DNA from: 70-18 sp041691815
GTDB taxonomy: Bacteria; Pseudomonadota; Alphaproteobacteria; Acetobacterales; Acetobacteraceae
Length of the DNA: 64,000 bases
Direction: 5' to 3'
Assembly: GCA_041691815.1 (NCBI GenBank)
Contig: JBEPTZ010000003.1
Location: 19,394-83,393, forward strand
Positions within the stretch are counted from its first letter, which is position 1. Every line of letters begins with the position of its first letter. The position numbers and the translations under genes are program-made. The notes under the pieces are model-generated. The model was not told the DNA's origin. It did no database searches and saw nothing but the letters and a program-made list of their open reading frames with translations. Positions 18,516-27,810 of the stretch are shown here, piece by piece.

Positions 18516-18519
18516 GCGG

Positions 18520-19590
18520 CTACCCGCCTTCCTCCCTATACAACCCCAACGCCCGCATCACCGGCAGATCGTTGAACTGAAACAGGCACGCATCCTCACT
18601 CCCGGATGCGTTGCCATGTTCATGCCAGACCCAGGACGGCACCACGAAGATATCCCGCTCCACCCAGTCGAACCGCGCCCCGCCGATCACGCTGAACCCG
18701 GCCCCCTTGGCGCATTGATACACCACGCTGCCGGTATGCCGATGCGCCCGCGTCCGCTCCCCCGGCCGCAGAAGCTGCATCGCCGCGCCGATCGTGCGCA
18801 TCACCGGCCCGCCATCATACGGGTTCACGTAATCCAGCATCGCCCCGTCATACGCCGTGCCGCCGCCCGAGGCCGCGTAGCGCCGCACCGCCGCATAGGT
18901 CGCCGCCCACTCGTATTTCAGCAGCGGCGAATGCCCGGCCCGCCAGTCCGCCCCCGCCGGCAGCAGCGCCGGCCCACCATACGTCGCCGAGGTGTCATCG
19001 ACCGCATGCGCCACCTTCTGCGCCAGGTCCGGATGCACCTCGAAGAAATTCGCCTCCAGCGCGTTCACCAGCGGAATATCCAGGCCGTCCTGCCAGATGC
19101 AGGTGCTCCCCCCAGCCTCCACCCCATGCTCATGCCAGCACCCGTTCGGCGTCAGCACGAAATCGTTCCGCCCCAGCGTCACCTTATGCCCGTCCACCAC
19201 GGTATAGGCGCCCTCGCCCTCCATGATGAACCGCAGCGCCGAGGTGGAATGCCGGTGCGCCGAGGCCGCCTCGCCGGGGTTCATCACCTGCAACCCGGTG
19301 TACAGCCCGCCCACCGCCACCGCCACGTCGCGCCGGCCGGGATTGGCCAGATACACCACCCGCCGCCCGGCCCGCTCCGGCGTCACCAGGTCCAGCGCCC
19401 GCAGCACATGCGCGCGCAGATCGGCGTAGCGCCACAGCATCGGCAAACTGGCCGAGCGCGGCTCCCACGGCTCGATGCTATTGGCCACGTTCCACAGCGC
19501 GCCGGCATCCAGCCGCTCGATCTCGCGGTAATACGCCGCCAGCTCCGGCGTATCGATCACATTCGCCCGCCCGGGCACGTCCTCGCGCAT
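18520..19590 (-). CDS. gentisate 1,2-dioxygenase-like bicupin
   Basis: The 356-residue protein has two cupin domains arranged as in gentisate/1-hydroxy-2-naphthoate dioxygenases. The first contains AHRHSTSALRFIMEGEGAYT and the second-motif His in NGCWHEHG; the second contains RAHRHTGSVVYQCAKG and PSWVWHEHG. The Fe(II) ligands would be the His residues of the first domain. Gentisate dioxygenase cleaves gentisate to maleylpyruvate; no other gentisate-pathway gene is adjacent, so the exact aromatic substrate is uncertain. It converges on the SDR gene with a 4-nt gap. Confidence 0.82.
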   Translation of the reverse strand: MREDVPGRANVIDTPELAAYYREIERLDAGALWNVANSIEPWEPRSASLPMLWRYADLRAHVLRALDLVTPERAGRRVVYLANPGRRDVAVAVGGLYTGLQVMNPGEAASAHRHSTSALRFIMEGEGAYTVVDGHKVTLGRNDFVLTPNGCWHEHGVEAGGSTCIWQDGLDIPLVNALEANFFEVHPDLAQKVAHAVDDTSATYGGPALLPAGADWRAGHSPLLKYEWAATYAAVRRYAASGGGTAYDGAMLDYVNPYDGGPVMRTIGAAMQLLRPGERTRAHRHTGSVVYQCAKGAGFSVIGGARFDWVERDIFVVPSWVWHEHGNASGSEDACLFQFNDLPVMRALGLYREEGG

Positions 19591-19942
19591 CGCCGCCTCC
19601 CTGGGAACCCGCGTCAGCTTACGGCAGGCGGCGGATATTGCCGCAAGGAATCCGCCCGCCGCGACAGGCAGGAGCCCTCAACGATACTCCCATACCCTCG
19701 TATGCTTATCGATAATATTACGGTAAAAAATCGTATATCGGGTATGCCAGGTACGGAAATCGGACGGAAAATTCGCCACGAATCAGAAAAGATACTTGAT
19801 TTTGCAGGAATCTTCCCAATCACAGAATCATCACGGAACCGATTCGAGCTTGTGGAAACGTCATTTTTTGCAATAATATCCCATCCGGCCGGTCAATCCT
19901 GTCGGCCAAGGCAATCAGTATCCGACATACAAGGAGAACAAA
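19591..19942. other. gene-free AT-rich region upstream of the peptide gene
   Basis: This 352-nt stretch is much richer in A and T than the window. It contains an imperfect inverted repeat (ATACCC 19692-19697 / GGGTAT 19740-19745) and the candidate promoter of the small peptide gene. A plus-strand frame from 19700 runs through it, but it overlaps the peptide gene in a different frame and shows no coding character, so I do not call it. Confidence 0.6.
19850..19879 (+). promoter_or_regulatory. candidate promoter of the small peptide gene
   Basis: TTGTGG (19850-19855), an 18-nt spacer and TAATAT (19874-19879) lie about 65 nt before the ATG of the 71-residue peptide, in an AT-rich context unlike the rest of the window. 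Confidence 0.4.
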
Positions 19943-20158
19943 ATGCCCGACAGCAAGACGACCATCTCCGCCAAGACCATCGGCGAACTCCGTGCCGAAG
20001 CCGGGCGCTCGCGCATCGTCGATGCCGCGGTGATGCACCTGGAAAAAGACCGCGGCATCAACCTCGGCGCCGCGAATGCGGCGCTGAGCTGGGGGCTCGA
20101 CTTCACGCTGCACATCAGTGCCGACCAGGCCGGCAAGGTGGTACGCCCCGGCGGCTGA
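19943..20158 (+). CDS. putative RiPP precursor peptide (71 aa)
   Basis: A short gene with a strong AAGGAG ribosome-binding site (19931-19936) 6 nt before its ATG. The product has a charged, helix-prone N-terminal half (SAKTIGELRAEAGRSRIVDA), like a leader that docks on a maturase, then GINLGAANAALSWGLDF. The tail is SADQAGKVVRPGG. All its Trp and Phe residues lie in the WGLDFTLH segment. There is no Cys, no lanthipeptide-like core and no Gly-Gly cleavage site. The radical SAM/SPASM gene starts 68 nt downstream. I infer it is the substrate of that enzyme; I do not recognise the precursor family with certainty. Confidence 0.6.
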   Translation: MPDSKTTISAKTIGELRAEAGRSRIVDAAVMHLEKDRGINLGAANAALSWGLDFTLHISADQAGKVVRPGG

Positions 20159-20226
20159 GTATCGATGTTCGGGCCGGTCGCAAGGCCGGCCCGGCCTTCC
20201 CGAAATAGAACCCCGGGGTGCGACCG

Positions 20227-21432
20227 ATGAAGGACTTCGAGCTTTGCATCGTCAAGGTAACGGCATTCTGCAACATCGATTGCAGCTACTGCTACATGTT
20301 CAACGCCGCCGACCGCACCCATGAGCGGGTGCCGCGCGCGATGTCCGAAGCCACCGCCCTGCACCTGCTCGCCCGCATCACAGAATACCTCGACGCCCGC
20401 CGCCGCACCCGCTTCCACCTCACCCTGCACGGCGGAGAACCCTCGCTCTGGCCGCGCCCCATCCTCAGCGCCTTCCTCGAGCGCATCTGCATCCTGAACG
20501 CCGGCGGCTACCACCTCACCGTCAGCATGCAGACCAACGCCTTCCGCTACGACGCCGCCTTGTTCGCGCTGTTGGCCGAACACAACGTCTCAGTCGGCGT
20601 CAGCATCGACGGCCCCCGCGAACACAACGACCGCCGCCGCGTCACCCATCGCGGCACCGGCACCTATGACCGGGTGATGGCCAATGTCGAGCGCATCCTG
20701 GCCGGCCCCGGCGCCTCGGTGTTCCAGGGCTTCCTGGCGGTCGCCGACCCCGACATCGCGCCGGAGGAATTCGTCGCCTGGGTCGCCGCCCTGCCGGTCA
20801 CCCGCATGGACCTGCTGTGGCCGATGGATTTCTCGTATCTCGCCCCGCCCTGGGCCGCCCCCGGCCAGAGCGGCGACCAGGCCCGCTATCGCGCCGCCCC
20901 CCGCTACGGCGCCTGGTTCGCCGCGGTGTTCGACGCCTGGATGGCACGCGACGAACCCGACCTGCACATCCGACATTTCTACGACTGCATCGAACACTAT
21001 CTCGGCTCGGCCCGGCACATCGAATCGATCGTCAACGACGGCGTGCCGATGTTCGTGGTCAACACCGACGGCGCCTACGAATACCACGACTACCTCCGCC
21101 CGCACGCCGACGGCGCCTGTCACACCGGCGCCGGCGTCGCCGAACAGCCAATCGCCGCGCTGCACGCCGATCCGCTGTTCGCCCGCCTGCTGGCACTGGG
21201 CGACCACCTGCCGGCAGACTGCGAAGACTGCCATATCCGCTCGGTCTGCGGCGGCGGCTTCCTGCCCGGCCGGGCCGGCGCGCCAGGCCTGCCGCGCTCG
21301 GTGCTGTGCCACGACCAGGCGCATTTCTTCAGCCATGTCTGGGCCAGCCTGGCCGCTGCCGGCGTCGCCCCTGCGCCCGGCCGCGGGCTGGGCCAGGGCG
21401 GCGGGTTGCGGCCGCTGCTGGCGGCAGCGTGA
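20227..21432 (+). CDS. radical SAM/SPASM peptide maturase (cyclophane-synthase-like)
   Basis: The 401-residue enzyme has the radical SAM cluster Cys15-x3-Cys19-x2-Cys22 (FCNIDCSYCYMF), then LHGGEPSLW and SVGVSIDGPREHNDRRR. A C-terminal SPASM-type set of cysteines has Cys298, Cys332-x2-Cys335-x5-Cys341 and Cys361, enough for auxiliary Fe-S clusters. The N-terminal wording is like the FxsB/GrrM/YhhB group, which makes Trp/Phe cross-links (cyclophanes) in ribosomal peptides. The C terminus is Gly/Ala-rich and dispensable-looking. An in-frame GTG at 20218 is an alternative start. It follows the 71-residue peptide gene and ends 11 nt before repeat copy 3. No transporter or protease is adjacent. 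Confidence 0.85.
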   Translation: MKDFELCIVKVTAFCNIDCSYCYMFNAADRTHERVPRAMSEATALHLLARITEYLDARRRTRFHLTLHGGEPSLWPRPILSAFLERICILNAGGYHLTVSMQTNAFRYDAALFALLAEHNVSVGVSIDGPREHNDRRRVTHRGTGTYDRVMANVERILAGPGASVFQGFLAVADPDIAPEEFVAWVAALPVTRMDLLWPMDFSYLAPPWAAPGQSGDQARYRAAPRYGAWFAAVFDAWMARDEPDLHIRHFYDCIEHYLGSARHIESIVNDGVPMFVVNTDGAYEYHDYLRPHADGACHTGAGVAEQPIAALHADPLFARLLALGDHLPADCEDCHIRSVCGGGFLPGRAGAPGLPRSVLCHDQAHFFSHVWASLAAAGVAPAPGRGLGQGGGLRPLLAAA

Positions 21433-21443
21433 GCAAGCAAGTG

Positions 21444-21565
21444 TTCTTTGTTTGAAAACAAAGAAGCAAAAAAACTTCATCCGTTTTGGAGACTCCGCTG
21501 TCTCCACCCCACCGCCGTTGCAAGGCGGACAAAAGTTTTTTTGGTTCTTTTTTTCAAAAAAGAAC
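21444..21565. repeat. interspersed hairpin repeat, copy 3 (B-to-A orientation)
   Basis: Left hairpin TTCTTTGTTT / AAACAAAGAA (21444-21465), half B (CATCCGTTTTGGAGACTCC), half A (CCGTTGCAAGGCGGAC) and right hairpin GTTCTTTTTT / AAAAAAGAAC (21544-21565). It separates the convergent maturase and acylase genes, and its last base overlaps the acylase stop codon. Confidence 0.9.
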
Positions 21566-24036
21566 TACTTGCCTTTCTCCCTGACCAACAAAGCCGCCCG
21601 CTCCGCTGGTTCCAACTCGATCCGCCGCTCGGTCACTTTTTCAACGGCCGCCCGGCTGTAGCTAAGCGGAAAATACCGCCCCTGTAGCCACAGCGGAAAC
21701 AGGTCGCGGAAATGCGCACTGGCCGGGTCGCCGGACTGGCCGGGGCTGTTCACCGCGAGGCTCGCATCCCAGTTGCCCACATCCAGCACCATGCGGAAAC
21801 TCGCCCCGGCGACGGCGCGGAAATCGCGTTGCCGGTACGCCGCCGCCCCCACCGTCTGCCCGCTGCCGGATTTCGCCGCCGGCCCCACCGTCATCGCCGC
21901 CCGCAGCGCCGGGTCGGCGAACGCCGCCAGCGGATCCTCGAACACCGTCTTGTGCAACCGCCCCCAGGCCCAGCGCGTCCGGTCCGCCCCCAGTTCACGG
22001 CTGATATCGGCCAGCGCCGCCCGCAATGAAGCCAGCATCACCCGGTTTCGGGTCGCCACCGGCTCGGCCCCCAACCGCGCATCCGGGTGCTGCATCAGGC
22101 TCAGGATCGCCGCCACCTCGCCCGGCCACACCTCGGTGCGCAGCGGCGCCGGCATCACCGCCGCCACCACCTCGCGTCGCAGGTAGCGGCCGAACCACAT
22201 CTCGAACAGCGCCCCCTGCGGCGAGTCAGCGGTTAGCCGCCCGTCCCATTCCCCCAGCCAGGCGATCGCACTCCGCAACGCCGGATCATCGGTCGGCACG
22301 CCGTGCAGCACCGCGAGCAGCGGCGCCGCCAGCGGGGTCAGTTCGTCATTCTGCAGCGCCGCCATATCGGCCAGCGTCGCCTTCGGGGTCGCTGTCAGCA
22401 CGTCGGCAATCCGCTGGTAGCGCCCGGCATAGGCCCACTCGAACCCCACCCGCCTGGTGTCGATCGGGTAGTCCGGCGGCAAATTCATCTGGTTGGCGCT
22501 GGCGAACCAGCCCTTCGCCGGATTGAACGCCGAAGGCAGCAGCGAGCGCGGCATGAAGCCGTCCCACTCATAGCGCCCATCCCCCGGCACCGGCAGCAGC
22601 CCGTCCCAGTTGTGCCGCACCGGCACCATCCCGCCCGGCACCCAGCCGATATTGCCGCTGGTGTCGGCGTACACCTGGTTCTCGCTCGGTGCCCCCCAGC
22701 GATCCATCGCGGCCAGGAAATGCGGCCAGTCCGGCGCCCGCATGAAGCCGATGCTGGCGAAATACGGCGCCATCCCCGGTTGCAGCCAGGCCGCACGCAC
22801 CGCATACAGCCGCTGATGCTCGGGGTCCTCGCGGATCACCGGCCCGTGCCGGGTGAATTTCAGCACCACGTCGCGCGACACCTCGCCCTTCACCCGAATG
22901 GTCTCATGCACCGCCCGCACGCTCTCCCAGCCCGCGCCGTAGCGGTACTGGTCGGTATCTTCCGGGTTGGTCGTGTAGAAATACACATCCTCCTGGTCGA
23001 TGCCGAAGATCGTCAGCCCGAAGCCGATGGTCTGGTTATGCCCGATCGAAATCCCCGGCAGCCCCGGCTCGCCGGCGCCGATCACATCCAGCCCCGGCGC
23101 TACCAGATGCGCGATATAGCGCAGCGACGGCGCCGCCAGCCCGCGATGCGGATCATCGGCCAGGATCGGCCGCCCGGTGGCGCTGCGCCCCGGCCCCACC
23201 ACCCAGTTGTTGCTGCCGAGCGTGCTGGTGTCCCATTCCGGGTTCCATTGCTGGCCATACAGCACCGGATCATGCCGCCGCCGCGGTCGCGGCTCCGGCG
23301 CCAGCGGATCGCCCATCACCCGCGCCGGCGTGATATCGGCCTCCGCCGTCGCCAGGTCGAACACCGCCAGCACATCGGCCGGAATCGAACAGACATCCAG
23401 CCCCTGCGGCACCTGCACCGTCCAGGCCGGCTCCAGCGTGCGCCGCAGACTGTCCGCCGCGACACCCGCATGGCACATCACCCGCGCCCGCTCCACCTCG
23501 CTGTGCACGTTGCGCGACAGCCCGTGACTGCGAATGCGCACCACATCGGCGGCCGCCCAATGGCTCGGCGTGTAGCCCAGCAGGCGAAATTCCACCGGCA
23601 GCAATGTCGGGTCGGCGGCCACCTGATCGACATAGGCGTTGATGCCGGCCACGAACGCCGTCGCCACCGCTTCGGCGTCATCGCTATAGGAATGCCACTC
23701 GGCCTGCATGTCGCCGCGATACAGAAACAGCCGCGCCGCCCGGTCCTGGGTCACAAACCCCGGCCCCAGCACCTCGGACAGCAGCCCCAGCCCGCGCCGC
23801 CGCCAGGTGTCGATCTGCCACAGCCGGTCGCGCGCCGCATTCCAGCCCTGGACGAAGAACGCATCGCGCTGACTGGCGGCATAGATGTGCGGCACACCCC
23901 AGCGATCCAGCAGAATCTCCGCCGGCTGGTGCAGGCCGGGGGTGGCGATGCGCTCGGCGGCGGCCGGGAACGAAAGAAGTAAGAAAGCGAGTAGGATTCT
24001 TCTTTGTTTGAAAACAAAGAAGCAAAAAAACTTCAT
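21565..24036 (-). CDS. penicillin acylase family protein with repeat-derived signal peptide
   Basis: An 823-residue Ntn-hydrolase precursor. Autocleavage would expose Ser275 in DTSTLGSNNWVVG, giving an alpha subunit, spacer and beta subunit; ADDPHRGLAAPSLRY follows as in the family. Substrates range from beta-lactam side chains to N-acyl-homoserine lactones, and this one is unknown. The only in-frame start that leaves a signal peptide is the ATG at 24036, inside repeat copy 4. The first 13 residues (MKFFCFFVFKQRR) are therefore encoded by the repeat and lead into ILLAFLLLSFPAAA, a signal-peptide core. Export to the periplasm is inferred. Confidence 0.85.
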   Translation of the reverse strand: MKFFCFFVFKQRRILLAFLLLSFPAAAERIATPGLHQPAEILLDRWGVPHIYAASQRDAFFVQGWNAARDRLWQIDTWRRRGLGLLSEVLGPGFVTQDRAARLFLYRGDMQAEWHSYSDDAEAVATAFVAGINAYVDQVAADPTLLPVEFRLLGYTPSHWAAADVVRIRSHGLSRNVHSEVERARVMCHAGVAADSLRRTLEPAWTVQVPQGLDVCSIPADVLAVFDLATAEADITPARVMGDPLAPEPRPRRRHDPVLYGQQWNPEWDTSTLGSNNWVVGPGRSATGRPILADDPHRGLAAPSLRYIAHLVAPGLDVIGAGEPGLPGISIGHNQTIGFGLTIFGIDQEDVYFYTTNPEDTDQYRYGAGWESVRAVHETIRVKGEVSRDVVLKFTRHGPVIREDPEHQRLYAVRAAWLQPGMAPYFASIGFMRAPDWPHFLAAMDRWGAPSENQVYADTSGNIGWVPGGMVPVRHNWDGLLPVPGDGRYEWDGFMPRSLLPSAFNPAKGWFASANQMNLPPDYPIDTRRVGFEWAYAGRYQRIADVLTATPKATLADMAALQNDELTPLAAPLLAVLHGVPTDDPALRSAIAWLGEWDGRLTADSPQGALFEMWFGRYLRREVVAAVMPAPLRTEVWPGEVAAILSLMQHPDARLGAEPVATRNRVMLASLRAALADISRELGADRTRWAWGRLHKTVFEDPLAAFADPALRAAMTVGPAAKSGSGQTVGAAAYRQRDFRAVAGASFRMVLDVGNWDASLAVNSPGQSGDPASAHFRDLFPLWLQGRYFPLSYSRAAVEKVTERRIELEPAERAALLVREKGK

Positions 24037-24118
24037 CCAATGGAGTGTAATCACTCTAATCGCGCTCACTGTTGCAAGGCGGATAAAAGTTTTTTGGTTC
24101 TTTTTTTCAAAAAAGAAC
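23999..24118. repeat. interspersed hairpin repeat, copy 4 (B-to-A orientation)
   Basis: Left hairpin CTTCTTTGTTT / AAACAAAGAAG (23999-24022), half B CATCCAATGGAGTGTAA, half A GTTGCAAGGCGGATAAAAG and right hairpin GTTCTTTTTT / AAAAAAGAAC (24097-24118). It lies between the trpS stop (6 nt away) and the acylase, whose start codon it contains. Confidence 0.9.
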
Positions 24119-24124
24119 AGTCAT

Positions 24125-25123
24125 TTATACTTTCAGAAATCCTACCAGCCGCTCCGCCTCGGAGACGATCGGCTCGGCAATCGCCGCCGCCTTCTGCGCA
24201 CTCTCGCGCAGGATACCATCCAGCGCCGCCTGATCGGCCAGCAGCCGCTGGGTTTCGGCGGCGATCGGCGCCAAATGCGCCACCAGCAGATCGGCCAGCA
24301 CCTGCTTGAACGCCCCGAACCCCTTGCCGCCATGCTCGCGCAGCACGGCGGCGTGGTCAGTATTGCTCAGCGCCGCGTAGATGCCTACCAAATTGCGCGC
24401 CTCCGGCCGCCCCTCCAGCCCGGCGGGTTCGCTGGGCAGCGGCTCCGGGTCGGTCTTGGCGCGGCGGATTTTCAGCGCGATGGTGTCGGCGTCGTCGTTG
24501 AGGTGGATCACGCTCTGCTCGGAGACGGCGGATTTGCTCATCTTTTTGGTGCCGTCGCGCAGGCTCATCACCCGCGCCGCCGGGCCGAGGATCAGCGGCT
24601 CGATGTTGGGGAAGAACTCCACCCCGTAATCGTGGTTGAATTTCTGCGCGATGTCGTTGGCCAGTTCCAGATGCTGCCGCTGATCGTCGCCCACCGGCAC
24701 CTGGGTGGCGTGATAGGTCAGGATGTCGGCGGCCATCAGGTTGGGATAGATGAACAGCCCGGTGGAGACGTTCTCGCGGTCGGTGCCGGATTTCTCCTTG
24801 AACTGCGTCATCCGGTTCAGCCAGCCCATGCGCGCCACGCAGGTGAATATCCACGCCAGCCGCACATGCGCATGCACCGCCGATTGCTGAAACAGCAGGC
24901 TCCGCGCCGGATCGATGCCGCAGGCCAACAACGCCGCGGCCAGCCCGCGGGTCTGCTCCACCAGCGCCTTGGGATCCTGAAAAACCGTGATCGCGTGCAG
25001 GTCGACCACGCAGTAGATGCATTCATGGTCATCCTGCAGCGGCACCCAATTCCGGATCGCGCCCAGATAATTCCCCAGATGCGGTACGCCGGAGGGCTGG
25101 ATGCCCGAAAAAATACGCTGCAT
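24125..25123 (-). CDS. trpS: tryptophanyl-tRNA synthetase
   Basis: Charges tRNA-Trp. The 332-residue class I synthetase begins [21 protein letters not shown], containing the HIGH-type motif (PHLGN), and has the KMSKS loop in [11 protein letters not shown]. Conserved parts such as [20 protein letters not shown] bind ATP and Trp. The length is normal. The ATG at 25123 matches the family N terminus; an upstream extension is rejected. It follows murJ on the same strand with a 53-nt gap. Confidence 0.97.
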   Translation of the reverse strand: MQRIFSGIQPSGVPHLGNYLGAIRNWVPLQDDHECIYCVVDLHAITVFQDPKALVEQTRGLAAALLACGIDPARSLLFQQSAVHAHVRLAWIFTCVARMGWLNRMTQFKEKSGTDRENVSTGLFIYPNLMAADILTYHATQVPVGDDQRQHLELANDIAQKFNHDYGVEFFPNIEPLILGPAARVMSLRDGTKKMSKSAVSEQSVIHLNDDADTIALKIRRAKTDPEPLPSEPAGLEGRPEARNLVGIYAALSNTDHAAVLREHGGKGFGAFKQVLADLLVAHLAPIAAETQRLLADQAALDGILRESAQKAAAIAEPIVSEAERLVGFLKV

Positions 25124-25176
25124 GAGGCTTTTTCCACCAAAAAGAGGGAGTTTTTTCCAGCCGAATCGCGGTTTGG

Positions 25177-26718
25177 TCAAGCCTTCCTGCGACGCAGCAG
25201 CCGTGCCGCCACCGCCCGCAGGTCGAACCCGCCGATCGCCTGCCCCACCACCCCGTAGACCACCATCCCGGCCGCCACCAGCCCCGCCAGCCCAGCCCAG
25301 CGCAGCACGCCGTGCAGCGGGCGGAACATATAGATTTCAAGCCCATACAACACCAGCATCATCGCCACCCCGGCCAGCAGCATGCGCGGCACGCTGCGGC
25401 TGATCTGCCGGTCCAGCGCCAGATGCCCCCGCCGATGCAGCACCCAGCCCAGCGCCGCCACATTCACCCAGGCCGCCAGCGAGGACGCCAGCGGCGGCCC
25501 GAGATGCTGCAAAGGTCCCATGAAAACAATGTTCAAGCCAAGATTGAGCGCCACAACGAACACGCCGATCTTCACCGGCATCGCGGTATCGCCGCGCGCA
25601 AAGAACCCCGGCACCAGCACCTTCACCAGAACAAACGCCGGCAGCCCCACCGCATAGGCGCCGAGCGCCTGGCCGGTCAGCGCCACCTGTGCCGCATTGA
25701 ATGCGCCGCGGTGGAACAGCACCTCGATCACCGGCCCGCCGATCACCAGCAGCGCCAGCGCGGCCGGCAGGGTCAGCAGCAGCGCGTATTCCAGCGCCCG
25801 GTTCAGCGTCGCGATTGCCGCCTCGGCCTGGCCGGCAAGTGCCTGACGCGAAAGGGTTGGCAGCAGTGCTGTGCCGACCGCGACGCCGATCGTGCCGAGC
25901 GGCAACTGGTTCACCCGGTCGGCGTAATACAGCACCGAGACGGTACCCGCCGGCAGCAGGCTGGCGATGATCACATCGACGGTGAGATTGAGTTGCGTCA
26001 CCCCGGCGCCAAGCAACCCCGGGCCCATCCGCCGCAGCAACAGCCGGATCGGCGGCGAAAGACGCGGGCGCGGCAGATGCAGCCGCATCCCGGCGCGCTG
26101 CACCGCCCAACCGAGGAGGGCCAGTTGCACCACGCCGGAGACGCTGACGCCGATTGCCAGCGCGTGCCCGGCAGTCGGCAGCAGATGCGCGAGGCCGAGC
26201 AGAAACGCAATGCAAACAATGTTGTAGACCACCGGTGCGGCGGCGGCGGCGGCGAAGCGGTCCAGGCCGTTGAGCACCCCGGAGAGCAACGCGCCCACGC
26301 AGATCAGCGGCATGTAGGGGAATGTTATGCGGCATAACTGTACCGCCAGCGCAAATTTCTCCGGGTCCGACCGGAATCCCGGCGCCAGCCCGGCGACCAC
26401 GGTGGGCATGAAGATTTCCGCCACCACGGTCAGCCCGATCAGCCAGAACACCAGCACCGCCGCCGCCTGCTGCGCGAAGCGCTGCGCCGATTCCCTCCCC
26501 TCGGTGGTCAGCAACCCGGAGAACGCCGGCACGAAGGCCGCCGAGAACGCACCCTCGCCGAATAGCCGGCGGAACAGGTTGGGCAACCGGTTGGCGACGA
26601 AGAACGCATCGGCCACCGGCCCGGCGCCGAGAAAGGCGGCGATCAGCATGTCGCGCGCGAAGCCGAACACCCGGCTGGCCAAGGTCCAGCCGCCGACGGT
26701 CAGGATACCCTTCAGCAT
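25177..26718 (-). CDS. murJ: lipid II flippase MurJ
   Basis: Inner-membrane transporter of the MVF/MATE-like fold that flips lipid II for peptidoglycan synthesis. The 513-residue protein has about 14 hydrophobic segments. Family motifs include the N-terminal [40 protein letters not shown] and the later [21 protein letters not shown]. The length is normal. It lies 9 nt after gpsA and before trpS on the minus strand. Confidence 0.96.
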   Translation of the reverse strand: MLKGILTVGGWTLASRVFGFARDMLIAAFLGAGPVADAFFVANRLPNLFRRLFGEGAFSAAFVPAFSGLLTTEGRESAQRFAQQAAAVLVFWLIGLTVVAEIFMPTVVAGLAPGFRSDPEKFALAVQLCRITFPYMPLICVGALLSGVLNGLDRFAAAAAAPVVYNIVCIAFLLGLAHLLPTAGHALAIGVSVSGVVQLALLGWAVQRAGMRLHLPRPRLSPPIRLLLRRMGPGLLGAGVTQLNLTVDVIIASLLPAGTVSVLYYADRVNQLPLGTIGVAVGTALLPTLSRQALAGQAEAAIATLNRALEYALLLTLPAALALLVIGGPVIEVLFHRGAFNAAQVALTGQALGAYAVGLPAFVLVKVLVPGFFARGDTAMPVKIGVFVVALNLGLNIVFMGPLQHLGPPLASSLAAWVNVAALGWVLHRRGHLALDRQISRSVPRMLLAGVAMMLVLYGLEIYMFRPLHGVLRWAGLAGLVAAGMVVYGVVGQAIGGFDLRAVAARLLRRRKA

Positions 26719-26727
26719 GCGGCCGCC

Positions 26728-27678
26728 CTATTCATCGCGCAGCTTGCGGGCCAGCAGGTGCTCCACCGCCTGGGCGAGACTGAGGCGGCCCTGCACCACC
26801 CCGGCCACCACCGCGCAGAGCGGCATCTCCACGCCGAGTGCGGCGGCGCGCGCCACCAGCGCCGGCGCGGCGGTCGCCGCCGGCGCGCCCGGGCGGCGCT
26901 CGGGCAGGCTGTCGGCCCCCGCCCGGCCCAGGGCCCGCGCCCCCCCGGGGCAGGTGTTGGGGCTCGACGCACCGGTGCAGGTCAACACCAGGTCGCCCAT
27001 GCCGGACAGCCCGGCCACCGTCTCGGCATGGCCGCCCAGCGCCTCGGCAAACCGCGCCAGTTCGGCGAGGCCCCGGGTGATCAGCGCGGCGCGGGCGTTC
27101 TCGCCCAGCCCGGCGCCGATCACCGCACCGGCGGCGATCGCCACCACGTTTTTCGCCGCGCCGCCGATCTGCGCCCCCACCGCATCGTCATTGCCATAAA
27201 GCCGGAACGACGGCGTCGCCAATGCCGCCACCGCCTCGGCGCGCAGCCCGGCATCAGCGGCGGCCACAACGGCAGCGGCGGGCAGGCCGGCGGCAATCTC
27301 ATGGGCGAAATTCGGGCCGGTCAGCACCCCCGCCGCACGGCCAGGGCACGCCTCGGCCAACACCTCCAGCGGCAAGGCGAGGCTGCCGGACTCCAGCCCC
27401 TTGCAGCAGGCCAGCAGCGCCCCGCCCGCCGGCAGCCGGCCCGCCACCGCGCGCAGGTGCTGCATCGGCACCGCCAGCAGCAGCAGGTCGGCGCTCGGCA
27501 ACTCGGTGACCACTGTGATCCCCGCCGGCAGCTTATGGCCGGGCAGGCGGGGGTTTTCGCCACCGGCAATCAGGCCGGGCGCACGCGCCCAGAGGGTGAC
27601 GGCGGCGCCGGCGCGGACGGCCTGAAGCGCTAGCGCGGTGCCCCAGGCGCCGGCGCCGATGATGGCCAGGTGAGTCAA
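26728..27678 (-). CDS. gpsA: NAD(P)H-dependent glycerol-3-phosphate dehydrogenase
   Basis: Reduces dihydroxyacetone phosphate to sn-glycerol 3-phosphate for phospholipid synthesis. From a TTG at 27678 the 316-residue product begins THLAIIGAGAWGTALALQ, matching the usual N terminus. ATG starts further upstream lie inside repeat copy 5 and add a Phe/Lys-rich non-family extension. Other motifs are GPNFAHEIAAG, GAAKNVVAIAAG and the C-terminal AGLSGMGDLVLTCTG with NTCPGGARAL. The ribosome-binding site is weak. Confidence 0.92.
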   Translation of the reverse strand: MTHLAIIGAGAWGTALALQAVRAGAAVTLWARAPGLIAGGENPRLPGHKLPAGITVVTELPSADLLLLAVPMQHLRAVAGRLPAGGALLACCKGLESGSLALPLEVLAEACPGRAAGVLTGPNFAHEIAAGLPAAAVVAAADAGLRAEAVAALATPSFRLYGNDDAVGAQIGGAAKNVVAIAAGAVIGAGLGENARAALITRGLAELARFAEALGGHAETVAGLSGMGDLVLTCTGASSPNTCPGGARALGRAGADSLPERRPGAPAATAAPALVARAAALGVEMPLCAVVAGVVQGRLSLAQAVEHLLARKLRDE

Positions 27679-27685
27679 GGAAGCA

Positions 27686-27807
27686 GTTCTTTTTTTGCAA
27701 AAAAAGAACCAAAAAAACCTGTCCGCCTTGCAACAGCGGAGTCGTGGAGACTCCGTACACTCCAATGGATGGAAAGTTTTTTTGTTTCTTTTTGTTTACA
27801 AAAAGAA
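27686..27807. repeat. interspersed hairpin repeat, copy 5 (A-to-B orientation)
   Basis: Left hairpin GTTCTTTTTTT / AAAAAAAGAAC (27686-27709), half A GTCCGCCTTGCAACAGCGG, the centre GGAGACTCCGTACACTCC, half B AATGGATGGAAAG and right hairpin TTCTTTTTG / CAAAAAGAA (27786-27807). It lies 3 nt beyond the rlmJ stop codon and 8 nt from the gpsA start. Confidence 0.9.
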
Positions 27808-27810
27808 GAC

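Noticed and set aside
19700..20208. Plus-strand frame through the AT-rich region before the RiPP peptide
   Set aside because: It overlaps the peptide gene in another frame, has no ribosome-binding site and no coding pattern.
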